NCBI GenBank assembly: GCA_016743945.1
Contig: JADGFI010000002.1
Coordinates: 266,923-330,922 of the forward strand
Direction of reading: 5' to 3'
Source: Desulfobacteraceae bacterium
GTDB lineage: Bacteria > Desulfobacterota > Desulfobacteria > Desulfobacterales > Desulfobacteraceae
DNA: 64,000 nt
In this document: in pieces, positions 25,180 through 33,812 of the stretch
Layout of the letters: the number at the start of each line of letters is the position of its first letter
Position numbering within the stretch: position 1 is the stretch's first letter
Made by a program: the position numbers and the translations under genes
The notes under the pieces: model-generated
Database searches by the model: none
What the model saw: the letters and a program-made list of their open reading frames with translations, nothing else
What the model was told of the DNA's origin: nothing

Positions 25180-25641
25180 TTAATTGTCCTGGTCAGCCAG
25201 GTAATCGTCATACATGGTTTCAAGACCCAGTTTGTGCTTGGCTTCTTCCTGTGCCAGGATCAAAAAAACTTTTTTGGCATCTTCATGGTCTGTCTGTCCG
25301 GCAAGTTCCGTATAAAGTTTAACCGCAACCTCTTCTTTTTTCATGGCAAGTTTGAGGATTTCAGGCATGGGCATGCCTTCTTCATATTCTTTTTCCACCA
25401 TGTAATCAGAAATTTTAAGATCTGTGATTGTCTTGAATTCATAGGCATCAATTTTTTCTCTGTTACCGGAGATATCAGATAAAAGGGCCACATGTTTTTC
25501 TTCTTCCTTTGAAAAACTTTCAAAGGTTTCCTTGAGGGAGGCACGGGTTGCCTGCTTTGCTAGGGACGCATAAAATTCAACCGCTTCTTTTTCTCTGTCA
25601 GTGGCAAAGGTTAGTATTTCATCAACTGATCCGAATTTCAT
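25180..25641 (-). CDS. Rubrerythrin-like ferritin-family protein
   Basis: 153 residues, four-helix diiron protein lacking the rubredoxin domain. Metal motifs are TDREKEAVEFYASLA near residue 14, SKEEEKHVALL near 45, MKKEEVAVKLY near 105 and AQEEAKHKLGLE near 130. It resembles the diiron part of rubrerythrin, used for peroxide reduction. AGGAGG precedes the ATG. It is the second such stand-alone protein in the island. The stop lies in a run of near-repeats CTGATTAATTGTC. Confidence 0.88.
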   Translation of the reverse strand: MKFGSVDEILTFATDREKEAVEFYASLAKQATRASLKETFESFSKEEEKHVALLSDISGNREKIDAYEFKTITDLKISDYMVEKEYEEGMPMPEILKLAMKKEEVAVKLYTELAGQTDHEDAKKVFLILAQEEAKHKLGLETMYDDYLADQDN

Positions 25642-25758
25642 GTTTCTTTTCCTCCTGATTGGGTTTAATTAATATTTAATCTTTTCAATAAATTATTACA
25701 AATCATTTAATAATATTAGTAATAACACTCATGCAAAAGCAAATTGTATACCAAATTT

Positions 25759-26182
25759 TTAAAAAATTAAAGACCCCGGGAAAGAGATTTTTATTGTTTT
25801 TTTAAAAATTTGGGCCTGGGCTTCCCAGTCCCTGCACACCATTGCTAAAAAATCGGATCCCGCCGAATCTGTCTCAAACAAAAGTGTCTCACCGCAATCC
25901 CCATAATAACCCACGACCGATGCATTCAATAAAGTTGCCGGCTTTCCTTTTTCCATGGCAGCGACCAGATGCTTTGTGGTCAGAATCCTGGAATCATAGA
26001 TGGCCTGCTTATATTTTTTTGTCCATGGTTTAAAAATATTTTGACCGGCCAGATTAATCACCACATCGGCCGTTGGGACATGGTCCTGCCAGGCCGGTTA
26101 CAAAATAATTTTCAGCAAGAAAATGGGCTGCAAAATATTTTCCCACGAAACCGGACCCGCCGGTAATCAATACTTTTCCCAT
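25759..26182 (-). pseudogene. TIGR01777 epimerase remnant, deleted and frameshifted
   Basis: From ATG 26182 the frame begins MGKVLITGGSGFVGKYFAA, the dinucleotide-binding start of a TIGR01777 epimerase, and stops after about 42 residues near 26054. A second frame starting near 26064 continues with VINLAGQNIFKPWTKKYKQ and SVVGYYGDCGETLL, the family's middle. About 20 residues that normally separate these parts are missing, and the C-terminal half is truncated after DWEAQAQIF. So at least an internal deletion with frameshift and a 3' truncation have occurred. The intact paralogue with SRPBCC domain is at 11143-12516. Confidence 0.8.
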
Positions 26183-26215
26183 AAAATTTCCCCTAAAAAA
26201 GATTGTTAGCCGGGG

Positions 26216-26542
26216 TTATAACTTTTCATCCCCATCTTCATCCTTTAATTCATAGGCAAAGATTTCGTCCCAGACAACCGCTTCACACCCCTTTGCTTCC
26301 TTTGCCAACCCATCATATAAAATTTGTTCTTCTTCTGATTCCCAGGAAATGTCATCGTAGGGGGATACAAATTCAATCTGACTAATCTTGAGACCTTCTT
26401 TCTCAATGGTGGCCTCAATTCTTGGAATGGCCTCCCGGACATCCCGGGTATTTAAAAACAAATAAACAAAACCGCCCACACAGTCTTCATAGGCCGACGG
26501 ATCTAAAATATCAAATTCAACACTTGTCCAATAGACGTTCAT
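26216..26542 (-). CDS. Acidic protein of unknown function
   Basis: 108 residues from ATG 26542, chosen because GGAG sits 6 bases upstream; the ATG at 26545 is too close. It is strongly acidic (tail KDEDGDEKL) and contains VEFDILDPSAYEDCVGGF, YLFLNTRDVREAIPRIEATI and WESEEEQILYDG. The second part looks like a helix-strand ferredoxin-like fold, but the family is not recognised. Same strand and close to the DUF1456 gene upstream (22 bases). Confidence 0.7.
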   Translation of the reverse strand: MNVYWTSVEFDILDPSAYEDCVGGFVYLFLNTRDVREAIPRIEATIEKEGLKISQIEFVSPYDDISWESEEEQILYDGLAKEAKGCEAVVWDEIFAYELKDEDGDEKL

Positions 26543-26564
26543 CATTTTCTCCTATAAATTTTAA

Positions 26565-27029
26565 TTAAATTTCAGGACGATATTTAATCTGAACACCCTT
26601 TAAAAAATTACGAAGCATCTGGTCTTTGCAGGCTCGATAATGTCTATTCTCAGGTTTCCTGAAAAACGCGCTTAACTCGGGCTTGCTGATACGCACATCT
26701 GTCAGCCACATGATCTCAATAATATCCTCGGCTTTCAGATCCAATGCAATTCTTAATTTTCTAAATACAATATTATTGGTTAATACCTGTTCGGGTTCGG
26801 GCTGGAGACCTTCTTTTTTACCCCGTTTATCATGGATCAACCCATTCAAAAAAACTGCCAGCTGGGGATCACTGCATTCTTGAAATGCAGGGTCATCCTC
26901 TTTTTTCAGCCAATCGCTGATCTGACTCCGGGTTACCAGAAGACCTGCCAGGCCAAACACAGCAATCATTTTTGAATCGCTAAAATCAAAGGTATAGCGG
27001 ATCCGGCGCAGGATATCATTATTGGTCAT
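26565..27029 (-). CDS. DUF1456 family protein (YehS-like)
   Basis: 154 residues with the duplicated helical unit of DUF1456: NNDILRRIRYTFDFSDSKMI followed by FGLAGLLVTRSQISDWL in the first half, and NNIVFRKLRIALDLKAEDII followed by VRISKPELSAFFRKP in the second. The C-terminal CKDQMLRNFLKGVQIKYR is also typical. Function unknown, possibly nucleic-acid or protein binding. Likely co-transcribed with the acidic protein. Confidence 0.9.
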   Translation of the reverse strand: MTNNDILRRIRYTFDFSDSKMIAVFGLAGLLVTRSQISDWLKKEDDPAFQECSDPQLAVFLNGLIHDKRGKKEGLQPEPEQVLTNNIVFRKLRIALDLKAEDIIEIMWLTDVRISKPELSAFFRKPENRHYRACKDQMLRNFLKGVQIKYRPEI

Positions 27030-27215
27030 ACTCTTTTCCTTATTTAAACGAACATTATGTCACCCTTTATATCCAACCGACTTACCGGCGGGTTACCAGG
27101 GTGTTTTTAAAATCAAATGAGTTTACCATTAAAAAACAAATAATCAAAGTACTCTCACGGCAGTTTCACTAAGGGTTGGCCAATCCCCCCCCCTATCCAG
27201 CATGCAGATGCCTTT

Positions 27216-27716
27216 TTATGATTCGCTGTTGAATACATTGTTGAATATATTGTTGAATAAAAAACCAACGCCTTTAAAGGAAGTTTTCTTTTTTTCCACA
27301 AATTTACCCGCAGTGTAAAAAGAAATCACCTGTTTCCAAAACACAAGTGCCTCATTATTTTTTAAGGTGACGGCGACTTCCCAACTGCCACAACACTGGT
27401 CAAATATATGTTCGGCCAATCTACGCCCCCACCCGCTTCGCCCATGATTTTTTTGAATATAGAATTCTGCCATGGCAAACCCCTCACGATTGAAACGCAG
27501 GTGTTGATTGACCAGGGCAAAGCCAATGATCGATTCTGAGTCCTTTAGAATGTAAATCCGTCGATCGTTTGCCATGGAATAGTCTTGTAAATTTTTCAGT
27601 CCCCCTTCACACCAGGCATCAAAATTATAAATGGTATAGAACTGACGCATCCACCCCAGATATTCCCTGAAAATCGGGATTATTTCTTCAATTGTTTCCA
27701 GTCGGGCGATCATCAT
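27216..27716 (-). CDS. GNAT family N-acetyltransferase
   Basis: 166 residues of the GNAT fold: SIIGFALVNQHLRF forms the central beta strands, AEFYIQKNHGRSGWGRRLAEH carries the acetyl-CoA pyrophosphate loop (Q/RxxGxG/A variant RSGWGR), and VAVTLKNNEALVFWKQV the usual 'N..A..FW' helix. Acceptor unknown. The C-terminal end is irregular (VGFLFNNIFNNVFNSES), produced by short TTGTTGAATA repeats at 27227-27256 in the DNA. Confidence 0.8.
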   Translation of the reverse strand: MMIARLETIEEIIPIFREYLGWMRQFYTIYNFDAWCEGGLKNLQDYSMANDRRIYILKDSESIIGFALVNQHLRFNREGFAMAEFYIQKNHGRSGWGRRLAEHIFDQCCGSWEVAVTLKNNEALVFWKQVISFYTAGKFVEKKKTSFKGVGFLFNNIFNNVFNSES

Positions 27717-27917
27717 TGCATTACTCGATACACGCTATAAAATTCATGGGTTCTCCTGGTGAATTTTCGGGTCAGAATATCAATTTTATCTCGTTCACGA
27801 GATTTGTTTGAACAACTTTTTTTTGGCTATAGTTTGTCAGGCACGCCAAAATAGTCAAGACTTTTCCGACCTAACGATTTTCCAAAAGAGTGTATCAAGC
27901 AAGAATAGGGTCGCAAA

Positions 27918-28610
27918 TTAATAGGACAAGAGTTTTCCTAACGGCATTGCCTGTAGCACTTTAGAATCAACAACAATGGCCAGGATCTCCATGATGTCGG
28001 AGAGTCGCTGTATTTCGGCCATGGATGTTGCATGAATGCCGGCACGATCCAAAAGCACATCCGGTGCCATTTTTAAAATGGTATAAAGGGTTTCACTATC
28101 AAGGGATGTTGATGGAAAGAAAGGTATTTCACATTTTAGCAATCTTGCCTTACCGTGCATTTCCCAAAGGGTTATAGATTTTCTTTCCCTGGCCAGAACC
28201 TGGAGTTCATCTGCTGAAATTGCGGCAAGACGGCCAATGGTTTCAATCTTGTGCCGTTGAAAAAAAGATGCCCAGTCCGTATTAACCCCTTTGATATCTG
28301 AAATCCGATGATCACCAAAAATATCCAAGAGCAAATGTTGCGGCGACACAAGCGGCAGCGGATCACCATACAATCGGGCCTGAAGCTTGCCATCCAGTTC
28401 CATTTCAACATCCCATCCATTGACCATGAAAGGGTAGCGATTCACGATAACAGAATCACTACCCTCCTCTTCACCAAAACGAACCCGAACCTGCTGCACC
28501 TGGATGAGCGGGGCATCATATCTTGCCAGGGAAATTGACTGTGATATTTCACGGACCAACAGTGTGACAAAATCACCCATTGTTTTTGGAATTGTCTCTT
28601 CTTGGCTCAT
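27918..28610 (-). CDS. Third protein of an unknown three-gene family operon
   Basis: 230 residues, unrecognised. The N-terminal segment MGDFVTLLVREISQSISLARYD is helical and resembles the N-termini of the two upstream gene products (F.EF...L...VFD..). A beta-rich part (IQVQQVRVRFGEE, WDVEMELDGKL) follows, then a helix-hairpin-helix-like stretch at about 115-150 (FFQRHKIETIGRLAAISADEL). It overlaps the preceding gene by 4 bases (ATGA). It has no visible signal peptide or membrane segment, so it is probably cytoplasmic. No function is assigned. Confidence 0.75.
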   Translation of the reverse strand: MSQEETIPKTMGDFVTLLVREISQSISLARYDAPLIQVQQVRVRFGEEEGSDSVIVNRYPFMVNGWDVEMELDGKLQARLYGDPLPLVSPQHLLLDIFGDHRISDIKGVNTDWASFFQRHKIETIGRLAAISADELQVLARERKSITLWEMHGKARLLKCEIPFFPSTSLDSETLYTILKMAPDVLLDRAGIHATSMAEIQRLSDIMEILAIVVDSKVLQAMPLGKLLSY

Positions 28611-29389
28611 GTGATTGTTTTAAATGTTATTTCAACTTCACCATAAACATTGGCCTTGACCTGTGAGCTCTGGGGAGATGTGTCATCGGCCTGCTTGACC
28701 ATTAATTTGACATTGGGCAAAATTCTGGCCTTGGGCAGGGTAAATATACTTTTCCCGCTGGCACTCAGCACAGAAGCTTTTGCCATGGAACCGACCTTGG
28801 CTTCCATGCCCGGGGCAACAGTTTCTCTTGTCTCCGATTCCAGTGCCTGGTTTTGTGTTGATTCGGTAAGATGAAAGGTGAGTTTTCCGTTTATTCTGCC
28901 CGAGTCAACCACGACCCGGGGCAATCCCCTGGAAATGATTTGTTTGACGAGTCCCAGATGGATTTCAGCCATTTTAATCCGGACATGACCGGACACGGCA
29001 TCAACTGCCCCCTGGGTCAAAAACAGCTCCTCCCCCTCTGCCATTAGATCCTCTTTATTCAATTTAATACCAAGGACAGCCAACAATGAAGGACTTTCTA
29101 TTTGATTTTTCTTATCCGGAAAATACGGTGACCCGGAATATATGGCGCTTGGCTTATCCTTATCCTCGGGGCGGGGAGGAAAAAGACCCGAGACTTCCCC
29201 TGCCACATCTGAATCACTTATCTGCTGGCTGGCATATGCCTCCTCTGTAAGGGCTGCAGATGCCAACATTTCTGCATACCGCTGCTCCTGGTCTATCTGA
29301 CTGGTAATAACAGAATCAAACACCTCGGACATCAACCGGGCCATGAACTCGGCAAAACCGACTTGAACAGGACTTTCCACATCAGCCAT
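28607..29389 (-). CDS. Second protein of an unknown three-gene family operon
   Basis: 260 residues from ATG 29389, chosen because AGGGGG lies 7 bases upstream; the ATG at 29395 abuts that site. The N-terminus (VGFAEFMARLMSEVFDSVIT) and the middle (GLVKQIISRGLPRVVVDSGR, then INGKLTFHL) align with the gene upstream (ILKEMVKQGILRIVVESGT, ETRLTF). The C-terminus is beta-rich (VKANVYGEVEITFKTIT). The two are paralogues. No known domain is recognised. It is coupled to the downstream gene by an ATGA overlap. Confidence 0.75.
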   Translation of the reverse strand: MADVESPVQVGFAEFMARLMSEVFDSVITSQIDQEQRYAEMLASAALTEEAYASQQISDSDVAGEVSGLFPPRPEDKDKPSAIYSGSPYFPDKKNQIESPSLLAVLGIKLNKEDLMAEGEELFLTQGAVDAVSGHVRIKMAEIHLGLVKQIISRGLPRVVVDSGRINGKLTFHLTESTQNQALESETRETVAPGMEAKVGSMAKASVLSASGKSIFTLPKARILPNVKLMVKQADDTSPQSSQVKANVYGEVEITFKTIT

Positions 29390-29400
29390 ACCCATTCCCC

Positions 29401-30195
29401 CTATTGGTTAAGCGGCAGATAATCGGTTTTAATATTCAGGGTCACCCCACCAAAGATTTGCACCCGACTGCCGGAAATATCCCGCTGGGTCTCTTTGGTT
29501 GTCCTGATATTAATGCTGGAAAAAGAAGTTGAGGCAGATGCCTTTCCCCACAGGGAGAGCAGACCGCCGGTCCTGGCTTTGGCTCTGAAACGAAAGGTAT
29601 CCCGATGATAGTCACTGCTGTTTTTCTGATAAAAGCTGGCCCCATAGGTCGTAAAGGTCAGGCGGGTTTCGATTGTCCCGCTTTCAACCACAATGCGCAA
29701 AATACCCTGTTTGACCATCTCTTTAAGGATGTCGTACTTATTTGCCGCAAGCCGAATGGCCACCGCATCCATGATGGCATTCACCCCGTTCTGGTCCAGG
29801 GCACCCGTGGCCGCCACTTCATTGTCGGCGGGGACGGCTGCTTCTTCCGGAGTGGATAAGGCAGTGTTCAAGGCAGCGGCATCTGACTCGGCAAGGGTGG
29901 TTCCGGCAACCACCTTTGTGGGAACTTCAGCCGTAGCAGGATTTTCAGGCGGCAGCACCTGGGCCAGAAATTGCAAAATCTGTTCTCCACCGATGTCGTC
30001 CTTGGTATTATTGATATAATCGCTCAAGGATTGGGAAACCGCTTTTAAAAGCTCTACATACGCCTATGTCTGCCTTATATTGGCCGACACCAGTGCATCA
30101 AACACATCGGTTACCAATTTGCAGGTGAACTCGGGAAAACCGATTTCATCGAGCCTGGCAGCTTCTGTTACGGCTGCACTTGTTCCATTTGCCAT
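29401..30195 (-). pseudogene. First gene of the unknown family operon, interrupted by in-frame TAG at codon 44
   Basis: ATG 30195 has an ideal ribosome binding site (AGGAGG, 6 bases). The frame reads 43 codons, MANGTSAAVTEAARLDEIGF and on to LVSANIRQT, then meets TAG at 30064-30066, and continues in the same frame (AYVELLKAVSQSLSDYINN) to the stop at 29401, 264 residues in all counting the TAG. The paralogue downstream continues through the same point (SQIDQEQRYAEML), so the sequence on both sides belongs to one protein. The downstream part alone could only start at TTG 30025-30027 without a good ribosome binding site. This is either a nonsense mutation or a read-through codon; pyrrolysine is possible in some Desulfobacterota but no pyl gene is in view. 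Confidence 0.8.
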
Positions 30196-30379
30196 AATTA
30201 CCTCCTCTTTTCTTGTGTCACCTTTAAAAACAAGGATTCGTCCCCAGACCAGGATATAAAATTACGAAAACCATTAAAGAGGGAGAAACAAAAAGTACGA
30301 GTGGAACATTTGAATTTATTCAAAAAGCGAACAGAAACGGTTCAGGGCATTTTTTAAACAGAATCCTGGACGATCCGTC

Positions 30380-30409
30380 AATATAAGACAGGCGCTTGTT
30401 TTTTGTCAA
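30380..30409 (-). promoter_or_regulatory. Strong sigma-70-like promoter of the three-gene operon
   Basis: On the minus strand TTGACA (30404-30409) and TATATT (30380-30385) are 18 bases apart, about 185 bases upstream of the first gene of the unknown operon. It leaves a 5' untranslated region of about 175 bases. Nothing else is seen in the 340-base gap 30196-30537. Confidence 0.6.
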
Positions 30410-30537
30410 TAAAATTAAAAAAAAACACAATGGGTAACCGAGGTGAACACCCAGCCGGACCGAAAATAAAGAGACTGGATATTCACCTGCAAAATTTTAC
30501 CAAGGGATCAGCCGCCCCCTGGTATTTCAAAACTGCG

Positions 30538-31968
30538 CTATCTTCTTCCCCTTGGATTGCCTTTTTTTGACGATTGAGGAGAACGGGATCCGGGGCGGGG
30601 CGAATTTTTACCCGGTTTTTTTCTATCCCTGACAGATCGGGGTTTTGTTTTACCGCCAGGCGTTTTGGCTCTGTCTGTTTTGGCTCTGTCTGTTTTGGCT
30701 CGATCTGTTTTGGCAGTAGCCGCTTTACCGCGCTGCTTTGAGATTTTTCTTTGATCAACAATCTCTCGGATGGCCTTGTCTGCCTTTTTTTCGCTGGAAG
30801 GATTATTGGGACGCAATAGTACAAACTCCGGAACCACCCCCCCAATGGTAAACCCACTGACCTCTTCCCTGGGAATTTTTTGTTTGAGCAGGGCTTCAAT
30901 GGCCTTTAAATGAGTCCTTTCTTCAGGACTGACAAGAGAAACGGCAATTCCGCTGACCCCTGCCCGCCCGGTCCGGCCGATGCGGTGGATATAATCTTCC
31001 GGGACTTGGGGCATATCGTAATTTACCACATGGGGCAGGTTGCTGATATCAAGCCCCCTTGCCGCCACATCCGTTGCCACCAAGGTACGAATCTCACCGT
31101 TCTTGAATTCTTTGAGGGTTCTGGTTCTAAAGGACTGGCTCTTGTTGCCATGGAGGGCCGCGGCAGAGATCCCTTTTTCAACCAGCCTATCGGTGAGCTT
31201 ATTTGCCCCGAATTTTGTACGGACAAAAACCAGTATCTGGCTCCAGCGTCCCTGGGTTATCAAATGGATGAGCAGATCACGTTTATGGGATTTGTTCACC
31301 AGGTGAACCTTCTGGACAATGGATTCTGCGGCTGTATTGCTGGGGGTTACCTCGATATATTCGGGTTCCGCCAGCATTCGTTTGGCAAGATCCCGGATCT
31401 GCTGGGTATAGGTGGCGGAAAACAGCATGGTTCTGCGGTCTTTTGGAACCAGTTCCAAAACCTCGGAAATTTCCTGGCTGAACCCCAGGTCCAGCATTCT
31501 GTCTGCCTCGTCAAACACCAGAAACTCTATCTGGGAAAGATTCAGACCCCTGCGGCTGGCAAGATCCAAAAGGCGACCCGGTGTTGCCACAAGGATATCA
31601 ATACCCCGCTTCAACCGATCTATCTGGGGGTCAATGTTAACCCCGCCGTAAACAACAGTGCACCGAATGGACACCCGCCTTCCATAGGCCTTGATGCTAT
31701 CCCCCACCTGGAGGGCAAGTTCCCGGGTGGGGGCCAGGATGAGAGCCCGGGGGTGTTTCCTTTTGTCATTGCCCTGGCTCAACAATTCAACCAGGGGGAG
31801 AGCAAATGCATCTGTTTTTCCCGTTCCTGTCTGGGCCCGGGCAAGGATGTCCCTGCCCTCAAGAATTGCCGGAATAACCCGGGTCTGAATGGGAGTGGGG
31901 GTGGTATACCCCTTGGACTTAACGGCATTAAGCAATTCGACCCGAAGGCCAAGTTCATCAAATGACAT
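30538..31968 (-). CDS. DEAD-box RNA helicase (RhlE-like)
   Basis: 476 residues. Complete helicase core: Q motif GYTTPTPIQTRVIP, Walker A ARAQTGTGKTDAFALP, PTRELALQV, GVNIDPQ, TPGRLLDL, DEAD box as VFDEADRMLD, SAT in LFSATYTQQI, then TDVAARGLDI and HRIGRTGRAG of the second RecA domain. The C-terminal 90 residues are Lys/Arg-rich with three AKTDR repeats encoded by a 15-base tandem repeat. Such tails bind RNA non-specifically; roles in ribosome assembly or RNA decay are known for the family. Confidence 0.95.
   Translation of the reverse strand: MSFDELGLRVELLNAVKSKGYTTPTPIQTRVIPAILEGRDILARAQTGTGKTDAFALPLVELLSQGNDKRKHPRALILAPTRELALQVGDSIKAYGRRVSIRCTVVYGGVNIDPQIDRLKRGIDILVATPGRLLDLASRRGLNLSQIEFLVFDEADRMLDLGFSQEISEVLELVPKDRRTMLFSATYTQQIRDLAKRMLAEPEYIEVTPSNTAAESIVQKVHLVNKSHKRDLLIHLITQGRWSQILVFVRTKFGANKLTDRLVEKGISAAALHGNKSQSFRTRTLKEFKNGEIRTLVATDVAARGLDISNLPHVVNYDMPQVPEDYIHRIGRTGRAGVSGIAVSLVSPEERTHLKAIEALLKQKIPREEVSGFTIGGVVPEFVLLRPNNPSSEKKADKAIREIVDQRKISKQRGKAATAKTDRAKTDRAKTDRAKTPGGKTKPRSVRDRKKPGKNSPRPGSRSPQSSKKGNPRGRR
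30663..30707 (-). repeat. Three 15-base tandem repeats in helicase tail
   Basis: TTTTGGCTCTGTCTG occurs twice in tandem with a third copy TTTTGGCTCGATCTG, followed by a partial unit. In frame they encode AKTDR three times in the basic tail of the DEAD-box helicase. Copy number could vary by slippage without shifting the frame. Confidence 0.85.
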
Positions 31969-32121
31969 GTATTCTCTTCTCTTAAACTTTAAGGTTAAGC
32001 TTCACCAGGACTTATACCATAATTGGGGAAAAATGTCCCATCATTTCCAGGACATTTCGGGTAATTCAAAGTTGACCAGGACACCCCGGGAGAAATCTTC
32101 CCGGGGTGTCATTGAGGGTGA

Positions 32122-33558
32122 TTACATCAAAGCGCTGTTGATCATGAGATGGCAAAGAATGCTCGCCCCGTATCCCAGGGCGATCACCGGTGTCCATTTG
32201 AGATGGGCCCCAAAGGTATAGGTTCCCCTGGCGGTTCCCATGAGGGCGACACCGGCGGCAGAACCAATGGCCAGCATGCTGCCGCCGGTACCAGCGGTGA
32301 GGGTCACAAGAAGCCACTGGCCCTGGGACATGCTCGGGTCCATGGTTAGAACGGCAAACATCACCGGGATGTTGTCCACGATAGCCGACAGCACCCCGAC
32401 CAGGCAGTTGGCCCAGGTGGCGCCGAGATCGGCGTACATGAATTTGGATACAAGTGACAGGTACCCAAACTGGGCAAGCCCGCCAACGCAGAGGATAACG
32501 CCGTAGAAAAAGAGAAGCGTATCCCACTCGGCCCGTGAAATCTTTTTCATAATATCAAAGGCAGAGAACTCTCCCTGGCTGTTGCAGTCCCGATCCCTGA
32601 CCCCCATAATGGCGTCGTACTTGTGTGTCCGATTCTCGTGGCGCTTGATGTGATAGGAAAAAAGACCCAGATAACTCAAACCAAACATCATGCCGGCGGC
32701 CGGGGGAAGATGGAGAAAGTTGTGAAAGCTGATAGCCGTCGCAATGGTGGCAAGAAAAAGTGCCATGATGGACCAGGCCCCGTACTTCATGGTAACCGCT
32801 TCGTCCAGAGCCTCGGGGACATCTTTGTCCACAAAAAAGCTCATGATCACAGCAGGAATAAGCCAGTTTACCACCGCCGGAATAAAGATAGCAAAAAATC
32901 CGGAAAAAGCGATTTTGCCCTTCTGCCAGACCATGAGGGTGGTAATATCACCAAATGGAGAAAAGGCGCCTCCGGCATTGGCGGCAACAACGATGTTGAT
33001 ACAGGCAAGGCCGATAAAGGCCTTATTTTTCCCACCCACGGCCATGGCAACGGCACCCATAAGAAGGGCTGTGGTAAGATTGTCTGCCACAGGAGAGATG
33101 ACAAAAGCCAGGACCCCCGTAATCCAGAAGATCATCCGGAGAGAAAATCCCCTGGAAACCAGAAAAGCCCGAAGGCGCTGAAATACGTTTCTTTCCTCCA
33201 TGGCATTGATATAGGTCATGGCCGCCAACAAAAATAAGAATAGTTCGGCATACTCCAAAAGACTCGCCTTGATTGCATCATGGGCCGTGTGAAAATCTCC
33301 CATGCCCGCATAGGCAAGGGAGACCAATACCCAGATTGCCCCTGCTGCAAACAGAACCGGCTTACTCTTTCTCAGGTGGATAGTGTTCTCCATGGGAACC
33401 AGGGCATATGCCCCGACAAAGATAATCACCCCAAGATATCCATAGAGGGTAGCTGTGAAGTTGACAACTGTTGCGGCGGCCCCTCCCGTTTGGGCAGCAA
33501 CCGCTGCCGGCAAAAGCAAAAGCCCTGCTGTAATCAATAACTTTTTCATTGTATTCAT
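32122..33558 (-). CDS. nhaD: NhaD-type sodium:proton antiporter
   Basis: 478 residues from ATG 33558 (MNTMKKLLITAGLLLL, a hydrophobic start); the longer frame to 33627 has no ribosome binding site. About twelve hydrophobic segments. Family patterns include AYALVPMENTIHLRKSKPVL at the start, SPVADNLTTALLMGAV and NAGGAFSPFGDITTLMVW in the middle, and VDNIPVMFAVLTMDP later. Na+/H+ exchange for pH and salt balance fits a marine organism. The gene is divergent from nhaR. Confidence 0.92.
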   Translation of the reverse strand: MNTMKKLLITAGLLLLPAAVAAQTGGAAATVVNFTATLYGYLGVIIFVGAYALVPMENTIHLRKSKPVLFAAGAIWVLVSLAYAGMGDFHTAHDAIKASLLEYAELFLFLLAAMTYINAMEERNVFQRLRAFLVSRGFSLRMIFWITGVLAFVISPVADNLTTALLMGAVAMAVGGKNKAFIGLACINIVVAANAGGAFSPFGDITTLMVWQKGKIAFSGFFAIFIPAVVNWLIPAVIMSFFVDKDVPEALDEAVTMKYGAWSIMALFLATIATAISFHNFLHLPPAAGMMFGLSYLGLFSYHIKRHENRTHKYDAIMGVRDRDCNSQGEFSAFDIMKKISRAEWDTLLFFYGVILCVGGLAQFGYLSLVSKFMYADLGATWANCLVGVLSAIVDNIPVMFAVLTMDPSMSQGQWLLVTLTAGTGGSMLAIGSAAGVALMGTARGTYTFGAHLKWTPVIALGYGASILCHLMINSALM

Positions 33559-33812
33559 GGTATAATTAATAGTCCTTTTTTCCTGTGATAATACGGTAAG
33601 AGCCGTATTCGTCGGTTGCGCCATCATCTTTTGCCGACACGGCTTTATTGTTTAATATTAACGCCATTTCCATAAAACCGTTTTCATGGTAAAATTCCCC
33701 CTGGTAAAGCGACTCAATTACGAACAGAAGGAGGCAGATAATAGTCCTATGGAACATTTCGGTCAAATAGATAATATAGCTAAAACCATTCGTAAAAAGC
33801 GAATATAAAACC

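Noticed and set aside
30910..31965. Plus-strand open frame of 351 residues opposite the DEAD-box gene
   Set aside because: It is fully antisense to a helicase with all motifs; no ribosome binding site or recognisable domain.
32623..33237. Long plus-strand open frame (204 residues) opposite nhaD
   Set aside because: It lies antisense to the well-supported NhaD gene and has a His/Lys/Gly-rich, non-protein-like composition typical of a shadow frame.
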